Below are positions 55,197 to 64,000 of a stretch of 64,000 bases of DNA, piece by piece (the first letter of the stretch is position 1; each line of letters starts with the position of its first letter). The notes under the pieces are model-generated. The model was not told the origin of the DNA. It searched no databases and saw only the letters and a program-made list of their open reading frames with translations. Origin of the DNA: Stutzerimonas nitrititolerans (GTDB taxonomy: Bacteria; Pseudomonadota; Gammaproteobacteria; Pseudomonadales; Pseudomonadaceae); assembly GCF_003696285.1 (NCBI RefSeq), contig NZ_RFFL01000013.1, positions 1 to 64,000 of the forward strand, read 5' to 3'. Position numbers and translations under genes: made by a program.

Positions 55197-58036
55197 GCCA
55201 GGAACGCTACGGCATTCGCCGCTTCGCCCTGCTGAACACCGCCGGCTACAGCCTCGGCATTTTCCCGCTGGAAAACCCGCTGTCGGTCTACGGCGCCAAT
55301 AACCTGGGCAAGTCCGCCTCGATCAACGCGCTGCAGTTCCCGATCCTGGCGCGCATGTCGGACATGAGCTTCGGCAAGTACAGCCTCGAGCAATCACGCA
55401 AGTTCTACTTCGCCTCGGACACCAGCTACATCCTGGTCGAGGTGATGCTGCCACATGGCCCACACGTGATCGGCGTGGCCGGGCGCGGCCCGGGCGGCGG
55501 CTTCGGCCACCAGTTCTTCGTTTACCAGGGCTCGCTGGACCTGGACCACTACCAGCAGAACGGCACCTGCCTGCGCCAGCGCGAGCTGTTCGCCAACCTC
55601 GAACGCGCCGGCATCAAGGCCTACGAGGCCAAGCCGGACGAACTGCGCCGGCTACTGGTGGGCGGGCATACCTCGATCCCGCTGGACATGACCCTGATCC
55701 CGCTGCGCTCGACCAGCGAGCAGAGCCTGAAGACTTTCCGCGCGCTGTTTATCAACCTGCTGCATATGCGCGAAATCACTGCCGCAAAATTGAAGCAGCT
55801 GTTCCTCGACGCCTTCGAGCACAGCCTGCGCTCGGGCAGCGTCGACTACATCGCCGCGACCGAGGAAGCCTTCCGCGATGTACGCCGCATGGAGCAGGAC
55901 TACCAGGCGCTGGTGGCCGCCGGGCCGCTGGTCGAGGCGCTGGCCGCCGGCGTGGCCCAGCGCGAGCTGCTGCGCGGCAAGCTGCATCGCCTCTCGCCGC
56001 TGCTCGATAACCTGCTCGGCACCTGGCACGACTACGCCGATGCTCGCAAGGAAGAGCTGGTGATCCAGGCCGAACACTACCGCCGCGAGCAGGACGGCCT
56101 GCAGCACGAGCAGCGCGGCAGCACGTCCGAGCTGATGCGCCTGGAACGCGAGATCAGCGAAGCCCAGCGCTGGCTCGGCGAGCTGGCGGTGTTGAAGAAC
56201 CGCTTTGCCCTGGTCGAGGACGCCCGCGTGCTGGAGCAGCAGCTGCTCGCGGCCAAGGACGCCCATGACGAGCTGGCCGGTGCGCTGGCGCAGTCCCGCC
56301 AGTTCTCCAGCGAAGACCTCGACGAGCGCCTGCGCGACCTGGAAAAACGCCTGAAATCGGTCAAGCAGCAGCTCGATCACGCCGACAACAACAGCTACTC
56401 GCGGCTGCGCGAGGAATTCTCCCAGGCCGACGTCGACCGCCTGATGCGCCTGTTCAACGGCCAGCTGTTCAGCCTGCCCCTGGTCAACAACAGCAGCGAA
56501 AAAGGTATCACTGCCGACGGCGAAGACTGGGTCAAGGCCGTGGAAGCAGTGCTGGACCGCTTCAAGGGCGACACTTTCTCGGTGCCGGGCCTGTCCATCG
56601 ACCTTTCGCATATCGAGCCACCCGCCCTGCAGGCACTGGCAGACCGCGCCGCCCTGCGTGACCAGAAGGACCGCCTCGAACGCGAACTCAAGCAGCTCAA
56701 GACCCAGCACGCCGTGGCCGTGGACCGCGCCGCCAGCAAGGCCCAGGCCGAGGCGCTGTACCAGGCCGTGTTGGATGCGCAGAAGGCGCTGGAAGACTTC
56801 CGCCGCAGCCAGACCCTGGCCGCCGAGGAACCCGCCAAGCTGGAGCAGCTGGCCCAGGCCGAAGCCGCCCAGGACGAACTCAAGCGCACCAGCGATGCCT
56901 TCGCCGAACGCGTGCAGCAGATTTCCGCCAAGCTGCAGCTGGTCGGTCGTCAGCTGGCCGATCTGGAAGCCAAGGAACGTACGCTGGAAGATGCCCTGCG
57001 TCGGCGCCAGCTGCTGCCGGCCAACCTGCCCTTCGGCACACCTTTCATGGACCCGGTGGACGATTCGCTGGACAACCTGCTGCCGCTGTTGCACGACTAC
57101 CAGGACAGCTGGCAGGCGCTGCAGCGCGTGGACGGTCAGATCGAGGCGCTCTACGCCCAGGTGCGCCTGAAGGGCGTGGCCAAGTTCGACAGCGAGGAAG
57201 ATCCCGAGCGCCGCCTGCAGCTTTTGGTCAACGCCTACGCCCACCGCCAGGACGAAGCGCTGACCCTGGCCAAGGCGCGCCGCGCGGCAGTCACCGACAT
57301 CGCCCGCACCCTGCGCAATATCCGCAGCGACTACGAAAGCCTCGAACACCAGCTGGCGCTGTTCAACCGCGAGATCAACAAACGCCAGGTGTCCAACCTG
57401 GAAAGCTTCCGCATCGTGCTGGCGCCGAACAAGGATGCGCTCAAGCACATCGACCAGATCATCCACAGCGCCGGCCAATATGAAGAAGGCGAGACGCTGT
57501 CGGTGTTCGACCTGTCGCAATCGGCCGAGCAGGACGCGAAGAACGAGGAAGCCAAGGAATACCTGGCGCGCCTGGTGGCGGCGAACAACAACCAGCTGGG
57601 GCTGAAGGACCTGTTCGAGCTGGCGTTCGAGATCACCAAGGTCGGTGGCCAGCCGGTGATCCATACCGACATCGACGGCGCCGCATCCAACGGCACCACC
57701 ATGACCATCAAGGCGCTGACCAACATGTATCTGCTGCTGCACCTGATGGACCGCGAGCAGGCCGGGCGCATCCGCCTGCCCTACTACCTCGACGAGGCGG
57801 CGGACATCGACGAGCGCAATCAGCAGGCGCTGATCGAAACCAGCCTGCAGCTGGGTTTCGTACCGATCCTCGCCTCGGTGAAACCGCAGGTCTCGGCGCA
57901 CGTCGCCATCGACCTGGAAGGCGGCAGCGGGCCGGCCGGTATCTACATCGACGAAGCAGACTGGAAATTCATCCGCCGCCGCGAATCGGCCGAGCAGGCT
58001 ACCCCGGCGACGCACGAGGAGGTCGAGCTGGCGTGA
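55193..58036 (+). CDS. mksB: Condensin MksB (SMC-like ATPase)
   Basis: 947 residues. ABC-type ATPase with Walker A GANNLGKS at 34-41 and Walker B YYLDEAADID at 864-873. In between lie two long coiled-coil arms rich in Glu/Lys/Gln (about 280-430 and 520-800) around a short hinge; shorter than SMC (about 1,150) or MukB (about 1,480), as is usual for MksB. It organises the chromosome with MksE and MksF. AAGGAG precedes the ATG. No mksG/jetD nuclease gene follows, so this is the chromosomal Mks type rather than a plasmid-cleaving Wadjet operon. Confidence 0.94.
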   Translation: MSQERYGIRRFALLNTAGYSLGIFPLENPLSVYGANNLGKSASINALQFPILARMSDMSFGKYSLEQSRKFYFASDTSYILVEVMLPHGPHVIGVAGRGPGGGFGHQFFVYQGSLDLDHYQQNGTCLRQRELFANLERAGIKAYEAKPDELRRLLVGGHTSIPLDMTLIPLRSTSEQSLKTFRALFINLLHMREITAAKLKQLFLDAFEHSLRSGSVDYIAATEEAFRDVRRMEQDYQALVAAGPLVEALAAGVAQRELLRGKLHRLSPLLDNLLGTWHDYADARKEELVIQAEHYRREQDGLQHEQRGSTSELMRLEREISEAQRWLGELAVLKNRFALVEDARVLEQQLLAAKDAHDELAGALAQSRQFSSEDLDERLRDLEKRLKSVKQQLDHADNNSYSRLREEFSQADVDRLMRLFNGQLFSLPLVNNSSEKGITADGEDWVKAVEAVLDRFKGDTFSVPGLSIDLSHIEPPALQALADRAALRDQKDRLERELKQLKTQHAVAVDRAASKAQAEALYQAVLDAQKALEDFRRSQTLAAEEPAKLEQLAQAEAAQDELKRTSDAFAERVQQISAKLQLVGRQLADLEAKERTLEDALRRRQLLPANLPFGTPFMDPVDDSLDNLLPLLHDYQDSWQALQRVDGQIEALYAQVRLKGVAKFDSEEDPERRLQLLVNAYAHRQDEALTLAKARRAAVTDIARTLRNIRSDYESLEHQLALFNREINKRQVSNLESFRIVLAPNKDALKHIDQIIHSAGQYEEGETLSVFDLSQSAEQDAKNEEAKEYLARLVAANNNQLGLKDLFELAFEITKVGGQPVIHTDIDGAASNGTTMTIKALTNMYLLLHLMDREQAGRIRLPYYLDEAADIDERNQQALIETSLQLGFVPILASVKPQVSAHVAIDLEGGSGPAGIYIDEADWKFIRRRESAEQATPATHEEVELA

Positions 58037-58088
58037 GTTACGGGAACGAGTGGACCGTCCGGGCCTGCGGTTCACCCAGGCCGGCCCC

Positions 58089-58661
58089 ATGAACTACCTC
58101 GCACACCTTCACCTGGGCGGGCCGCGGCCCGCCGACATGCTCGGCAGCCTCTACGGCGACTTCGTCAAGGGACCGCTACAGGGCCGCTGGCCGACTGGGA
58201 TAGAGGCCGGCATCCGCCTGCACCGACAGATCGACGCCTATACCGACAGCCACCCGCTGGTGCTGCAGGCCAAGGCGCGCTTCCCCGCGCAACGGCGACG
58301 CTATGCCGGCATCCTGCTGGACCTGTTCTTCGACCATTGCCTGGCGGCCAACTGGCAGGACTACTCGTCCGAGCCGCTCGACCACTTCACCCGGCGGGCC
58401 TACCGGGTGCTGGAGAACGAGCCCGAGTTGCCGGGCAAACTGGCGATGATCGCACCACGCATGGCCGCCCAGGACTGGCTGGGCAGCTACCGCGAATTCG
58501 CCGTGCTGGAGCAGGTGCTGGCCGGCATGAGCCGGCGCCTGTCCCGCCCCGAAGGTTTGGCAGGCGGCCTGGCGGAGCTGGAGCAGTTGTACGAACCGCT
58601 CCTCGAGGACTTCCGCATCTTCTACCCGCAATTGCAGGATTTCGCCCGACGAGGGACGTGA
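58089..58661 (+). CDS. acpH: Acyl carrier protein phosphodiesterase
   Basis: 190 residues from the ATG at 58089 (MNYLAHLHLGG), the conserved AcpH start; a GTG at 58050 is in frame but adds unrelated residues. It removes 4'-phosphopantetheine from ACP. MLGSLYGDFVKGPL carries the metal-binding Asp, and RLHRQIDAYTDSHP and LDLFFDHCLAANW carry the HD-like residues. It lies 52 bases after mksB. Confidence 0.9.
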   Translation: MNYLAHLHLGGPRPADMLGSLYGDFVKGPLQGRWPTGIEAGIRLHRQIDAYTDSHPLVLQAKARFPAQRRRYAGILLDLFFDHCLAANWQDYSSEPLDHFTRRAYRVLENEPELPGKLAMIAPRMAAQDWLGSYREFAVLEQVLAGMSRRLSRPEGLAGGLAELEQLYEPLLEDFRIFYPQLQDFARRGT

Positions 58662-58696
58662 CGCACGAAAAACCTTCGCTCGACCGCCAGGTCTTC

Positions 58697-59149
58697 TCAG
58701 CCGCGCAAGGTCTTGGCGAAGTTCTCCAGCCAGGGCTCGGCGTCGGTTTCCGGCGTCACCGTCTCGCTGGCGTCCAGGCGCAGCATTTCCTGCACCTCGC
58801 GCACCCCGAGCTCGCCGTACAGCTCGCGAACCAGTTCTCCGCCGCCACAGAAGGTGTCGCCGTAACTGGCATCGCCCAGAGCGATCACGCCGCCTGGCAG
58901 GCCTTGCCAAGCCGGAAACTGGTCGCGGATGGCCGAATACAGCGGCACGAAATTGTCCGGCAGCTCACCCATGCCGGTGGTGGCGGTGACTACCAGCAGC
59001 GCGTCGGGCGCAAATTCGAGGACCTGCGCCAGCTGCGCGCGAGGATCGTGCCAGGCCTCCAGCCCGGCGGCTTTCAGGACGCCGGCGGCATGGCGAGCGA
59101 CATCTTCGGCGGTGCCATAGACGGTGCCGGAAAGGATTGCGACTTTCAT
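58697..59149 (-). CDS. Flavodoxin, MioC-like
   Basis: 150 residues from the ATG at 59149, with GGAG eight bases upstream. FMN-binding loops SGTVYGTAEDVA (phosphate loop), TATTGMGELPDNF and LGDASYGDTFCGGG match MioC/short flavodoxins. A soluble one-electron carrier; the partner is not known (MioC supports biotin synthase in E. coli). It is convergent with acpH. Confidence 0.88.
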   Translation of the reverse strand: MKVAILSGTVYGTAEDVARHAAGVLKAAGLEAWHDPRAQLAQVLEFAPDALLVVTATTGMGELPDNFVPLYSAIRDQFPAWQGLPGGVIALGDASYGDTFCGGGELVRELYGELGVREVQEMLRLDASETVTPETDAEPWLENFAKTLRG

Positions 59150-59340
59150 CAAGCGTCTCCACGCGGATCAAAGCGAGACATTATGCCGCAATCAGGCCCT
59201 TCACCCGAACCCGTCGCGGACGTAGCGCACAATGATCGCAACCGTCATTGAACCTGCGGCAAAACTCGTGGTCGCAAAGCGAGTCTTACAGTCAGTGGCC
59301 GCTCCATATGCGGCCGGGCCGGAGCCTGAGAGGCATTCAC

Positions 59341-59970
59341 ATGACGGAAGAAACGGTACTGACCAGGGACGAGCTGGCGTACATCAACCGACTCGTCAAC
59401 CGAGCCGGCCCCGATACCGCCGCATCCCGCACGGGCTTTCGCATCGACGGCGGACCTCAGCCCAATGAGTTGCTCGTGCGCCTGGCCTCTCAGACCGAGC
59501 TTTCGCTGCAGGCGAAATTCCCCGACTTCACCATGTCGTTCCCGCTGCAGCTCAAGGAGGACGAGTTCCATAACCTCGACCTGCAACTGGCACCACCGCT
59601 CATCTACGAAGAACACGGTTCGGTGACCCGCGCCTGGCGCCTGCAACTGGAAGAACCGCTGGCCTTGCTGACCAGCGACGGCAGCGAAAGCTCGCTCAGC
59701 GTGCAGGAACTGTCGTCCCACGGCTTGCTGGTGAATGCCGGCAAACACCGCAAACCGCCGAAACACTTCCACCTGTGCCTGGCGCTGCCGGACGATGCGC
59801 CGCTGGAGATCGAAGCGTCCCGGGTACGCGAAATGAAGGGTGGGCTGGCGGCCTACGAGGTCGAATTCGCCAAGGAACAGGACGCCGAGCGCATCCGCGC
59901 GTTCCTCTACCAACAACATCAGCGCCTGCATCCCGAATTGCAGCCCGAGCTGCCCGTCGATCTGGTGTAA
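59341..59970 (+). CDS. PilZ-domain-like protein
   Basis: 209 residues from the ATG at 59341, preceded by GAGAGG. An N-terminal segment of about 110 residues (YcgR-N-like beta region) is followed by a PilZ-like domain from about residue 110 (LSVQELSSHGLLVNAG resembles the D/N-x-S-x-x-G strand). The RxxxR cyclic-di-GMP-binding motif is not evident, so nucleotide binding is doubtful. It lies 48 bases upstream of folM. The family assignment is moderate. Confidence 0.6.
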   Translation: MTEETVLTRDELAYINRLVNRAGPDTAASRTGFRIDGGPQPNELLVRLASQTELSLQAKFPDFTMSFPLQLKEDEFHNLDLQLAPPLIYEEHGSVTRAWRLQLEEPLALLTSDGSESSLSVQELSSHGLLVNAGKHRKPPKHFHLCLALPDDAPLEIEASRVREMKGGLAAYEVEFAKEQDAERIRAFLYQQHQRLHPELQPELPVDLV

Positions 59971-60018
59971 GCTGCCGAGCCGGCGGCGCTGGGGCCGCCG
60001 ACCCTGCGATAGAACCTC

Positions 60019-60723
60019 ATGAAGCAGCCTCCGATCCTCATCACCGGAGCCGGCCAGCGAATCGGCCTGCATTGCGCCGAACGCCTGCTGGACGATGGAC
60101 ATCCGGTCATCATCAGCTATCGCCGCGAGCGCGATGATATCGACCGCTTGCGGGCCCGGGGCGCGACGGCGCTGCGGGCCGAATTCGACGACGAAGCCGG
60201 CATCATGGCCTTCATCGGCGAGCTCGGGAAACACACCGACCGCCTGCGCGCCATCGTCCACAACGCCTCGCAATGGCGGCCCGATACGCCCGGCCAGGAA
60301 GCCGAGGCGTTCCGGCAGCTGTTCCATGTGCACATGCTGGCGCCCTACCTGATCAACCTGCATTGCGCCGAACTGCTGCGCCACGGCGGCCCGGCGGACA
60401 TCATCCATATCGGCGACGACGTCACCCGTAAGGGCAGCCGGAAACACATCGCCTACGCCGCGAGCAAGGCCGGTCTGGACAACCTCACGCTGTCCTTCGC
60501 GGCCAGCCTGGCGCCGCAGATCAAGGTCAACGGCATCGCCCCCGCGCTGATCCAGTTCAATGTCGACGATGACGAAGCCTATCGCCGTGCAGCGCTGGCC
60601 AAGTCGGCGCTGGGCATCGAGCCGGGCGCCGAGGTGATCTACCAGAGCCTGCGCTATCTGTTGGACAATCCCTACGTCACCGGCACCACACTGACCGTGA
60701 ACGGCGGCCGCCACCTGATCTGA
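60019..60723 (+). CDS. folM: Dihydromonapterin reductase
   Basis: 234 residues, short-chain dehydrogenase fold. It makes tetrahydromonapterin and has weak dihydrofolate reductase activity. The cofactor motif is ILITGAGQRIGLHCAERLL; the catalytic Tyr and Lys are in IAYAASKAGLDNL, and VHNAS is the NAG-like motif. The product is a cofactor for phenylalanine hydroxylase in Pseudomonas. folX follows after 15 bases; the usual folE1 between them is missing. Confidence 0.92.
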   Translation: MKQPPILITGAGQRIGLHCAERLLDDGHPVIISYRRERDDIDRLRARGATALRAEFDDEAGIMAFIGELGKHTDRLRAIVHNASQWRPDTPGQEAEAFRQLFHVHMLAPYLINLHCAELLRHGGPADIIHIGDDVTRKGSRKHIAYAASKAGLDNLTLSFAASLAPQIKVNGIAPALIQFNVDDDEAYRRAALAKSALGIEPGAEVIYQSLRYLLDNPYVTGTTLTVNGGRHLI

Positions 60724-60738
60724 ACACAAGGAGACGAC

Positions 60739-61113
60739 ATGCCCAGACTGGAACCCGCGATGGCCCGCATCCGCGTCAAGGACCTGCGGCTACGCACCTA
60801 CATCGGCATCAAGGAAGAGGAAATCCTCAACAAGCAGGACGTGCTGATCAACCTGACCATCCTCTACCCTGCCTCCGACGCCGTACGCGGCAACGACATC
60901 GACCAGGCGCTGAACTACCGCACCATCACCAAGGCGATCATCCAGCACGTCGAGGAAAACCGCTTCGCACTGCTGGAACGCCTGACTCAGGAAGTGCTGG
61001 ACCTGGTCATGCAGCAGCCGCAGGTACGCTACGCCGAAGTGGAAGTGGACAAGCCCCACGCCCTGCGCTTCGCCGAGTCCGTTTCCATCACGCTGGCGGC
61101 GCACCGGGACTGA
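60739..61113 (+). CDS. folX: Dihydroneopterin triphosphate 2'-epimerase
   Basis: 124 residues, FolB/FolX tunnelling fold, with AAGGAG before the ATG. It epimerises dihydroneopterin triphosphate to the monapterin form, giving the FolM substrate. [25 protein letters not shown] and the YRTITKAI segment are typical FolX. Operon with folM. Confidence 0.93.
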   Translation: MPRLEPAMARIRVKDLRLRTYIGIKEEEILNKQDVLINLTILYPASDAVRGNDIDQALNYRTITKAIIQHVEENRFALLERLTQEVLDLVMQQPQVRYAEVEVDKPHALRFAESVSITLAAHRD

Positions 61114-61193
61114 CCGGCGCCAGGCCAGCGCTGGCCGCTTCAGTATTGCGGCGTTATGATCCGCCCGACCTCAGCCCACGCCGAGACCTGAAC

Positions 61194-61487
61194 ATGACCG
61201 AACAAGAACGCACCGAACTCGAAGCCGCCGCCTTCCGCCGCCTGGTCCAGCACCTGCGCAGCCGGCCGGACGCGCAGAACATCGACCTGATGAACCTCGC
61301 CGGCTTCTGCCGCAACTGCCTGTCCAAGTGGTACAAGGCCGCCGCCGACGACCTCGACATCGAAGTCAGCCTCGACGAGGCCCGCGAAGAGGTTTACGGC
61401 ATGCCCTATGCCGAGTGGAAACGGCGCTACCAGAAAGAAGCCACGCCCGAGCAGCAGGCGGCTTTCGACAAGGGCCAGCCTTCATGA
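61194..61487 (+). CDS. DUF1244 protein
   Basis: 97 residues from the ATG at 61194. The highly conserved DUF1244 motif GFCRNCLSKWY and the YGMPYAEWK segment are present; helical, cytosolic, role unknown. Two cysteines (FCRNC) could bind metal. The stop overlaps the hopJ-like start (ATGA), so the two are coupled. Confidence 0.9.
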   Translation: MTEQERTELEAAAFRRLVQHLRSRPDAQNIDLMNLAGFCRNCLSKWYKAAADDLDIEVSLDEAREEVYGMPYAEWKRRYQKEATPEQQAAFDKGQPS

Positions 61488-61822
61488 GCACGCTCAGGGA
61501 CTTCCGTGCCCGCCTGCGCAACCGCAATCACCCGTTCAGCGACACCCTGGCATTCATCGCCGAGACCTACGACTACCAGCCCAGCCGGTTCGTCAACGGC
61601 AACGTCGAGAACGCCGCCGGGGAGAACGAAGGTTCCTGCAAGACACTGGGCATGGCGGTGCTGGAAGGCTTCAGTACCGAAGAGGCCTTGCTGGCGTTCG
61701 GCGAGCATTACCAGGCGGTGCTGGCCAACCCCAGCGGTAATGACCACCGCAACATCCGGACGCTGATGGAAACCGGCCTGCCCGGCGTGCGCTTCGACCA
61801 GCAACCATTGACGCGTCGCTAG
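61484..61822 (+). CDS. HopJ-family protein
   Basis: 112 residues. The HopPmaJ/HopJ family signature NHPFSDTLAFIAETYDYQPSRFVNGNV is complete and GSCKTLGMAVL follows. Named after a P. syringae candidate effector but widespread in non-pathogens, so a housekeeping role is likely. It has no type III secretion context here. Coupled to the DUF1244 gene by a 4-base overlap. Confidence 0.88.
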   Translation: MSTLRDFRARLRNRNHPFSDTLAFIAETYDYQPSRFVNGNVENAAGENEGSCKTLGMAVLEGFSTEEALLAFGEHYQAVLANPSGNDHRNIRTLMETGLPGVRFDQQPLTRR

Positions 61823-61940
61823 GTAAGCAGTGCCGGGCCGGCACCGCATCGGCCCGCAAGCCCTCCGCCAGCGCCAGCCGGCTCTTTTCCGGGCCGAGCA
61901 AAGCCGGTAAGGTCCGAGCGTTTTCCTCTCGGAGCACTCC

Positions 61941-62693
61941 ATGCCCTTCCCTGTCCTGTCCGGCCCGCAATACCTGCGCGAAGGCCTGCGGCTGATCCTC
62001 AGCCCCGGCCTGCGACTGTTCGTGATCCTGCCGGTGACGGTGAACCTGATACTGTTCGTCGGCCTGATCTACTTCGCGGTACGCCAGTTCGGCGGCTGGG
62101 TCGATGCCTTCATGCCGAGCCTGCCCGACTGGCTGGCCTTTCTCGAATACATCCTGTGGCCGCTGTTCGTCGCGCTGGTGCTGCTGATGGTGTTCTTCAC
62201 CTTCACCATGCTGGCCAACATCATCGCCGCCCCCTTCAACGGTTTTCTCGCCGAAAAAGTCGAAACGGTGGCACGCGGCGAGGACACCTCACCGCCTTTC
62301 AGCTGGGCGGAACTGCTGGCCATGCTGCCCCGCACCCTCGGCCGCGAGGCACGCAAGCTGGCCTACTTCGCCCCTCGCGCCCTGGCCTTGCTGATCCTGT
62401 CATTCATCCCCGTCGTCAACCTGGCAGCCGCGCCGCTGTGGCTGCTGTTCGGCATCTGGATGATGGCGGTGCAATACATCGACTACCCGGCCGACAACAA
62501 CAAAATGAGCTGGACCGAGATGATGGCCTGGCTGCGCCAGCGCCGTTGGCAGAGCCTGAGTTTCGGTGCGGTGACCTATGCCGCGCTGCTGGTGCCGGTG
62601 CTGAACCTGCTGATCATGCCGGCGGCGGTCGCGGGTGCCACCCTGTTCTGGGTGCGTGAGGGCGGCAAGGGGCAGCCTGTCGTTCGCCGATGA
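61941..62693 (+). CDS. cysZ: Sulfate transporter CysZ
   Basis: 250 residues with the Etoposide-induced 2.4 (EI24/CysZ) fold: four to six hydrophobic helices including [21 protein letters not shown] and [33 protein letters not shown], the latter a family signature. An inner-membrane sulfate channel supplying cysteine synthesis. GGAG precedes the ATG. The genes around it give no further sulfur context. Confidence 0.93.
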   Translation: MPFPVLSGPQYLREGLRLILSPGLRLFVILPVTVNLILFVGLIYFAVRQFGGWVDAFMPSLPDWLAFLEYILWPLFVALVLLMVFFTFTMLANIIAAPFNGFLAEKVETVARGEDTSPPFSWAELLAMLPRTLGREARKLAYFAPRALALLILSFIPVVNLAAAPLWLLFGIWMMAVQYIDYPADNNKMSWTEMMAWLRQRRWQSLSFGAVTYAALLVPVLNLLIMPAAVAGATLFWVREGGKGQPVVRR

Positions 62694-62748
62694 ACTGCCA
62701 GCATGGACGATGTCTAGATTCAGACACATCCAAGCTCAGGAGCCCCCA

Positions 62749-63357
62749 ATGGCGCTTTCCGCTCTGGCGATAAACTGCACGCTCAAGGCATCCCCGCAGC
62801 AATCCTCCTGCGATCTGTTGTTGACCCAGGCCCAGCGCGAGCTGGAAAAGCTCGGCGTGACCTGTGAGCAGCTGCGGGCCGTGGATTTCGACATCAAGCC
62901 CGGGGTGACCTCCGACGAAGGTCCCGGCGACGACTGGCCGATGATTCGCCAGAAGGTACTGGCCGCCGACATACTCCTGCTGGGCACGCCGATCTGGCTG
63001 GGCCATCCATCCAGCGTATGCCAACGGATACTGGAGCGCCTCGATGCCTTTCTCGGCGAGACGGACGACCAACAGCGGATGGTGTCCTACGGCCGGGTCG
63101 CCTGCGTGGCCGTGGTCGGCAACGAGGACGGCGCCCATCACGTGGTCGCCGAGCTGTACCAGGGCCTAAATGACGTCGGCTTCACCATTCCCGCCAATGG
63201 CTGTACCTACTGGGTCGGCGAGGCGATGGGCTCGACGGACTACAAGGATGCCGGGCCCCGCGAGAAGACCGCCAATACCAACGCCATGCTCGCCCGCAAC
63301 GCGGTGCACCTGGCGAAGCTGCTCAAGCAGTCCGGTTACCCAGGCGCCTCGGAATGA
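62749..63357 (+). CDS. Flavodoxin-fold NAD(P)H-dependent oxidoreductase
   Basis: 202 residues from the ATG at 62749 with AGGAG upstream. An FMN-reductase/flavodoxin-like fold: ALAINCTLKASPQQSSCD is the phosphate-binding loop, and LLGTPIWLGHPSSVCQRILERLD the FMN-isoalloxazine loop. It resembles WrbA-like or general NAD(P)H:quinone reductases; the substrate is unknown. It stands 55 bases after cysZ. Confidence 0.83.
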   Translation: MALSALAINCTLKASPQQSSCDLLLTQAQRELEKLGVTCEQLRAVDFDIKPGVTSDEGPGDDWPMIRQKVLAADILLLGTPIWLGHPSSVCQRILERLDAFLGETDDQQRMVSYGRVACVAVVGNEDGAHHVVAELYQGLNDVGFTIPANGCTYWVGEAMGSTDYKDAGPREKTANTNAMLARNAVHLAKLLKQSGYPGASE

Positions 63358-63402
63358 GGCAGCCGCTGCGCAAGGCACTTGCCTGCGCAGCGGGCATACG
63401 AC

Positions 63403-64000
<598 letters not shown>

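Noticed and set aside
53058-58036. mksF-mksE-mksB as a Wadjet anti-plasmid defence system
   Set aside because: The JetD/MksG TOPRIM nuclease is missing; acpH follows directly. The operon matches the chromosomal Mks condensin of Pseudomonas.
55652-58090. 812-codon open frame opposite mksB
   Set aside because: Antisense shadow of a GC-rich gene; low-complexity composition and no motif.
61484-61822. HopJ as a type III secreted effector
   Set aside because: No type III genes, chaperone or hrp box nearby; the family is widespread in non-pathogens and here is coupled to DUF1244.

Overview
The window is a GC-rich chromosomal segment from a Pseudomonas-like gammaproteobacterium, most likely of the P. 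stutzeri (Stutzerimonas) type. The evidence is protein sequence and gene order. AhpC, SecA, Prs, MksBEF, DciA and the MutT/thiamine-phosphate-synthase fusion all read as Pseudomonas versions. The order pagL-murI-moeB-prmC-prfA-hemA-TPR lipoprotein-lolB-ispE-tRNA-Gln-prs-rplY-pth-ychF, and later carbonic anhydrase-rimI-holD-mksFEB, follows the P. aeruginosa chromosome as I remember it. No prophage, insertion sequence, CRISPR array or rRNA was seen. Most of the window is housekeeping, with accessory blocks inserted between conserved blocks.

Layout. 1-726: ahpC and the first codons of ahpF (peroxide defence), with an OxyR-like site upstream. 901-8186: mutT fusion, argJ and secA on the minus strand, then dciA, a small membrane protein, the SOS gene yebG with a clear LexA box, and a DUF3509-like protein on the plus strand. 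8318-14554: a MalT-type LuxR regulator downstream of a DUF1302/DUF1329 envelope pair. 15107-17749: purine and pyrimidine salvage (hpt; upp-uraA). 17837-23334: pagL, then murI, moeB, prmC, prfA and hemA on the minus strand. 23506-30454: TPR lipoprotein, lolB, ispE, two tRNA-Gln, prs, rplY, pth and ychF on the plus strand. 30613-35992: DNA glycosylase mpg, a metallophosphoesterase, a LysR/MFS pair and an aldo-keto reductase, placed between ychF and tRNA-Met.

36110-43531: downstream of tRNA-Met lies a catabolic-looking island. It holds a small membrane protein, a VOC protein divergent from an ABM-type monooxygenase around a perfect palindrome, an OprD porin, an argininosuccinate-lyase-like enzyme with a signal peptide, a DctA-family symporter with altered ion/substrate motifs, a LysR regulator and an EamA exporter. 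The porin, exported lyase, symporter and LysR look like one uptake system in which a C-N bond is cut in the periplasm and a product (perhaps fumarate) is taken up. This is the best candidate for an undescribed system.

43532-52715: beta-carbonic anhydrase, otsBA (trehalose), an acidic disordered protein, leuA-holD-rimI, and the carboxynorspermidine (alternative polyamine) genes. 53058-58036: mksF-mksE-mksB condensin without the mksG nuclease gene. 58089-64000: acpH, a MioC-like flavodoxin, a PilZ-like protein, folM-folX (folE1 absent between them), DUF1244-hopJ, cysZ, a flavodoxin-fold reductase and a partial Old Yellow Enzyme.

Four families of short palindromic intergenic repeats recur: CCCTCTCC, GTAGGGTGGAAAA, GTAGGAGCGAGC and GTAGGGCCGAA. 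One group sits inside the mks operon.
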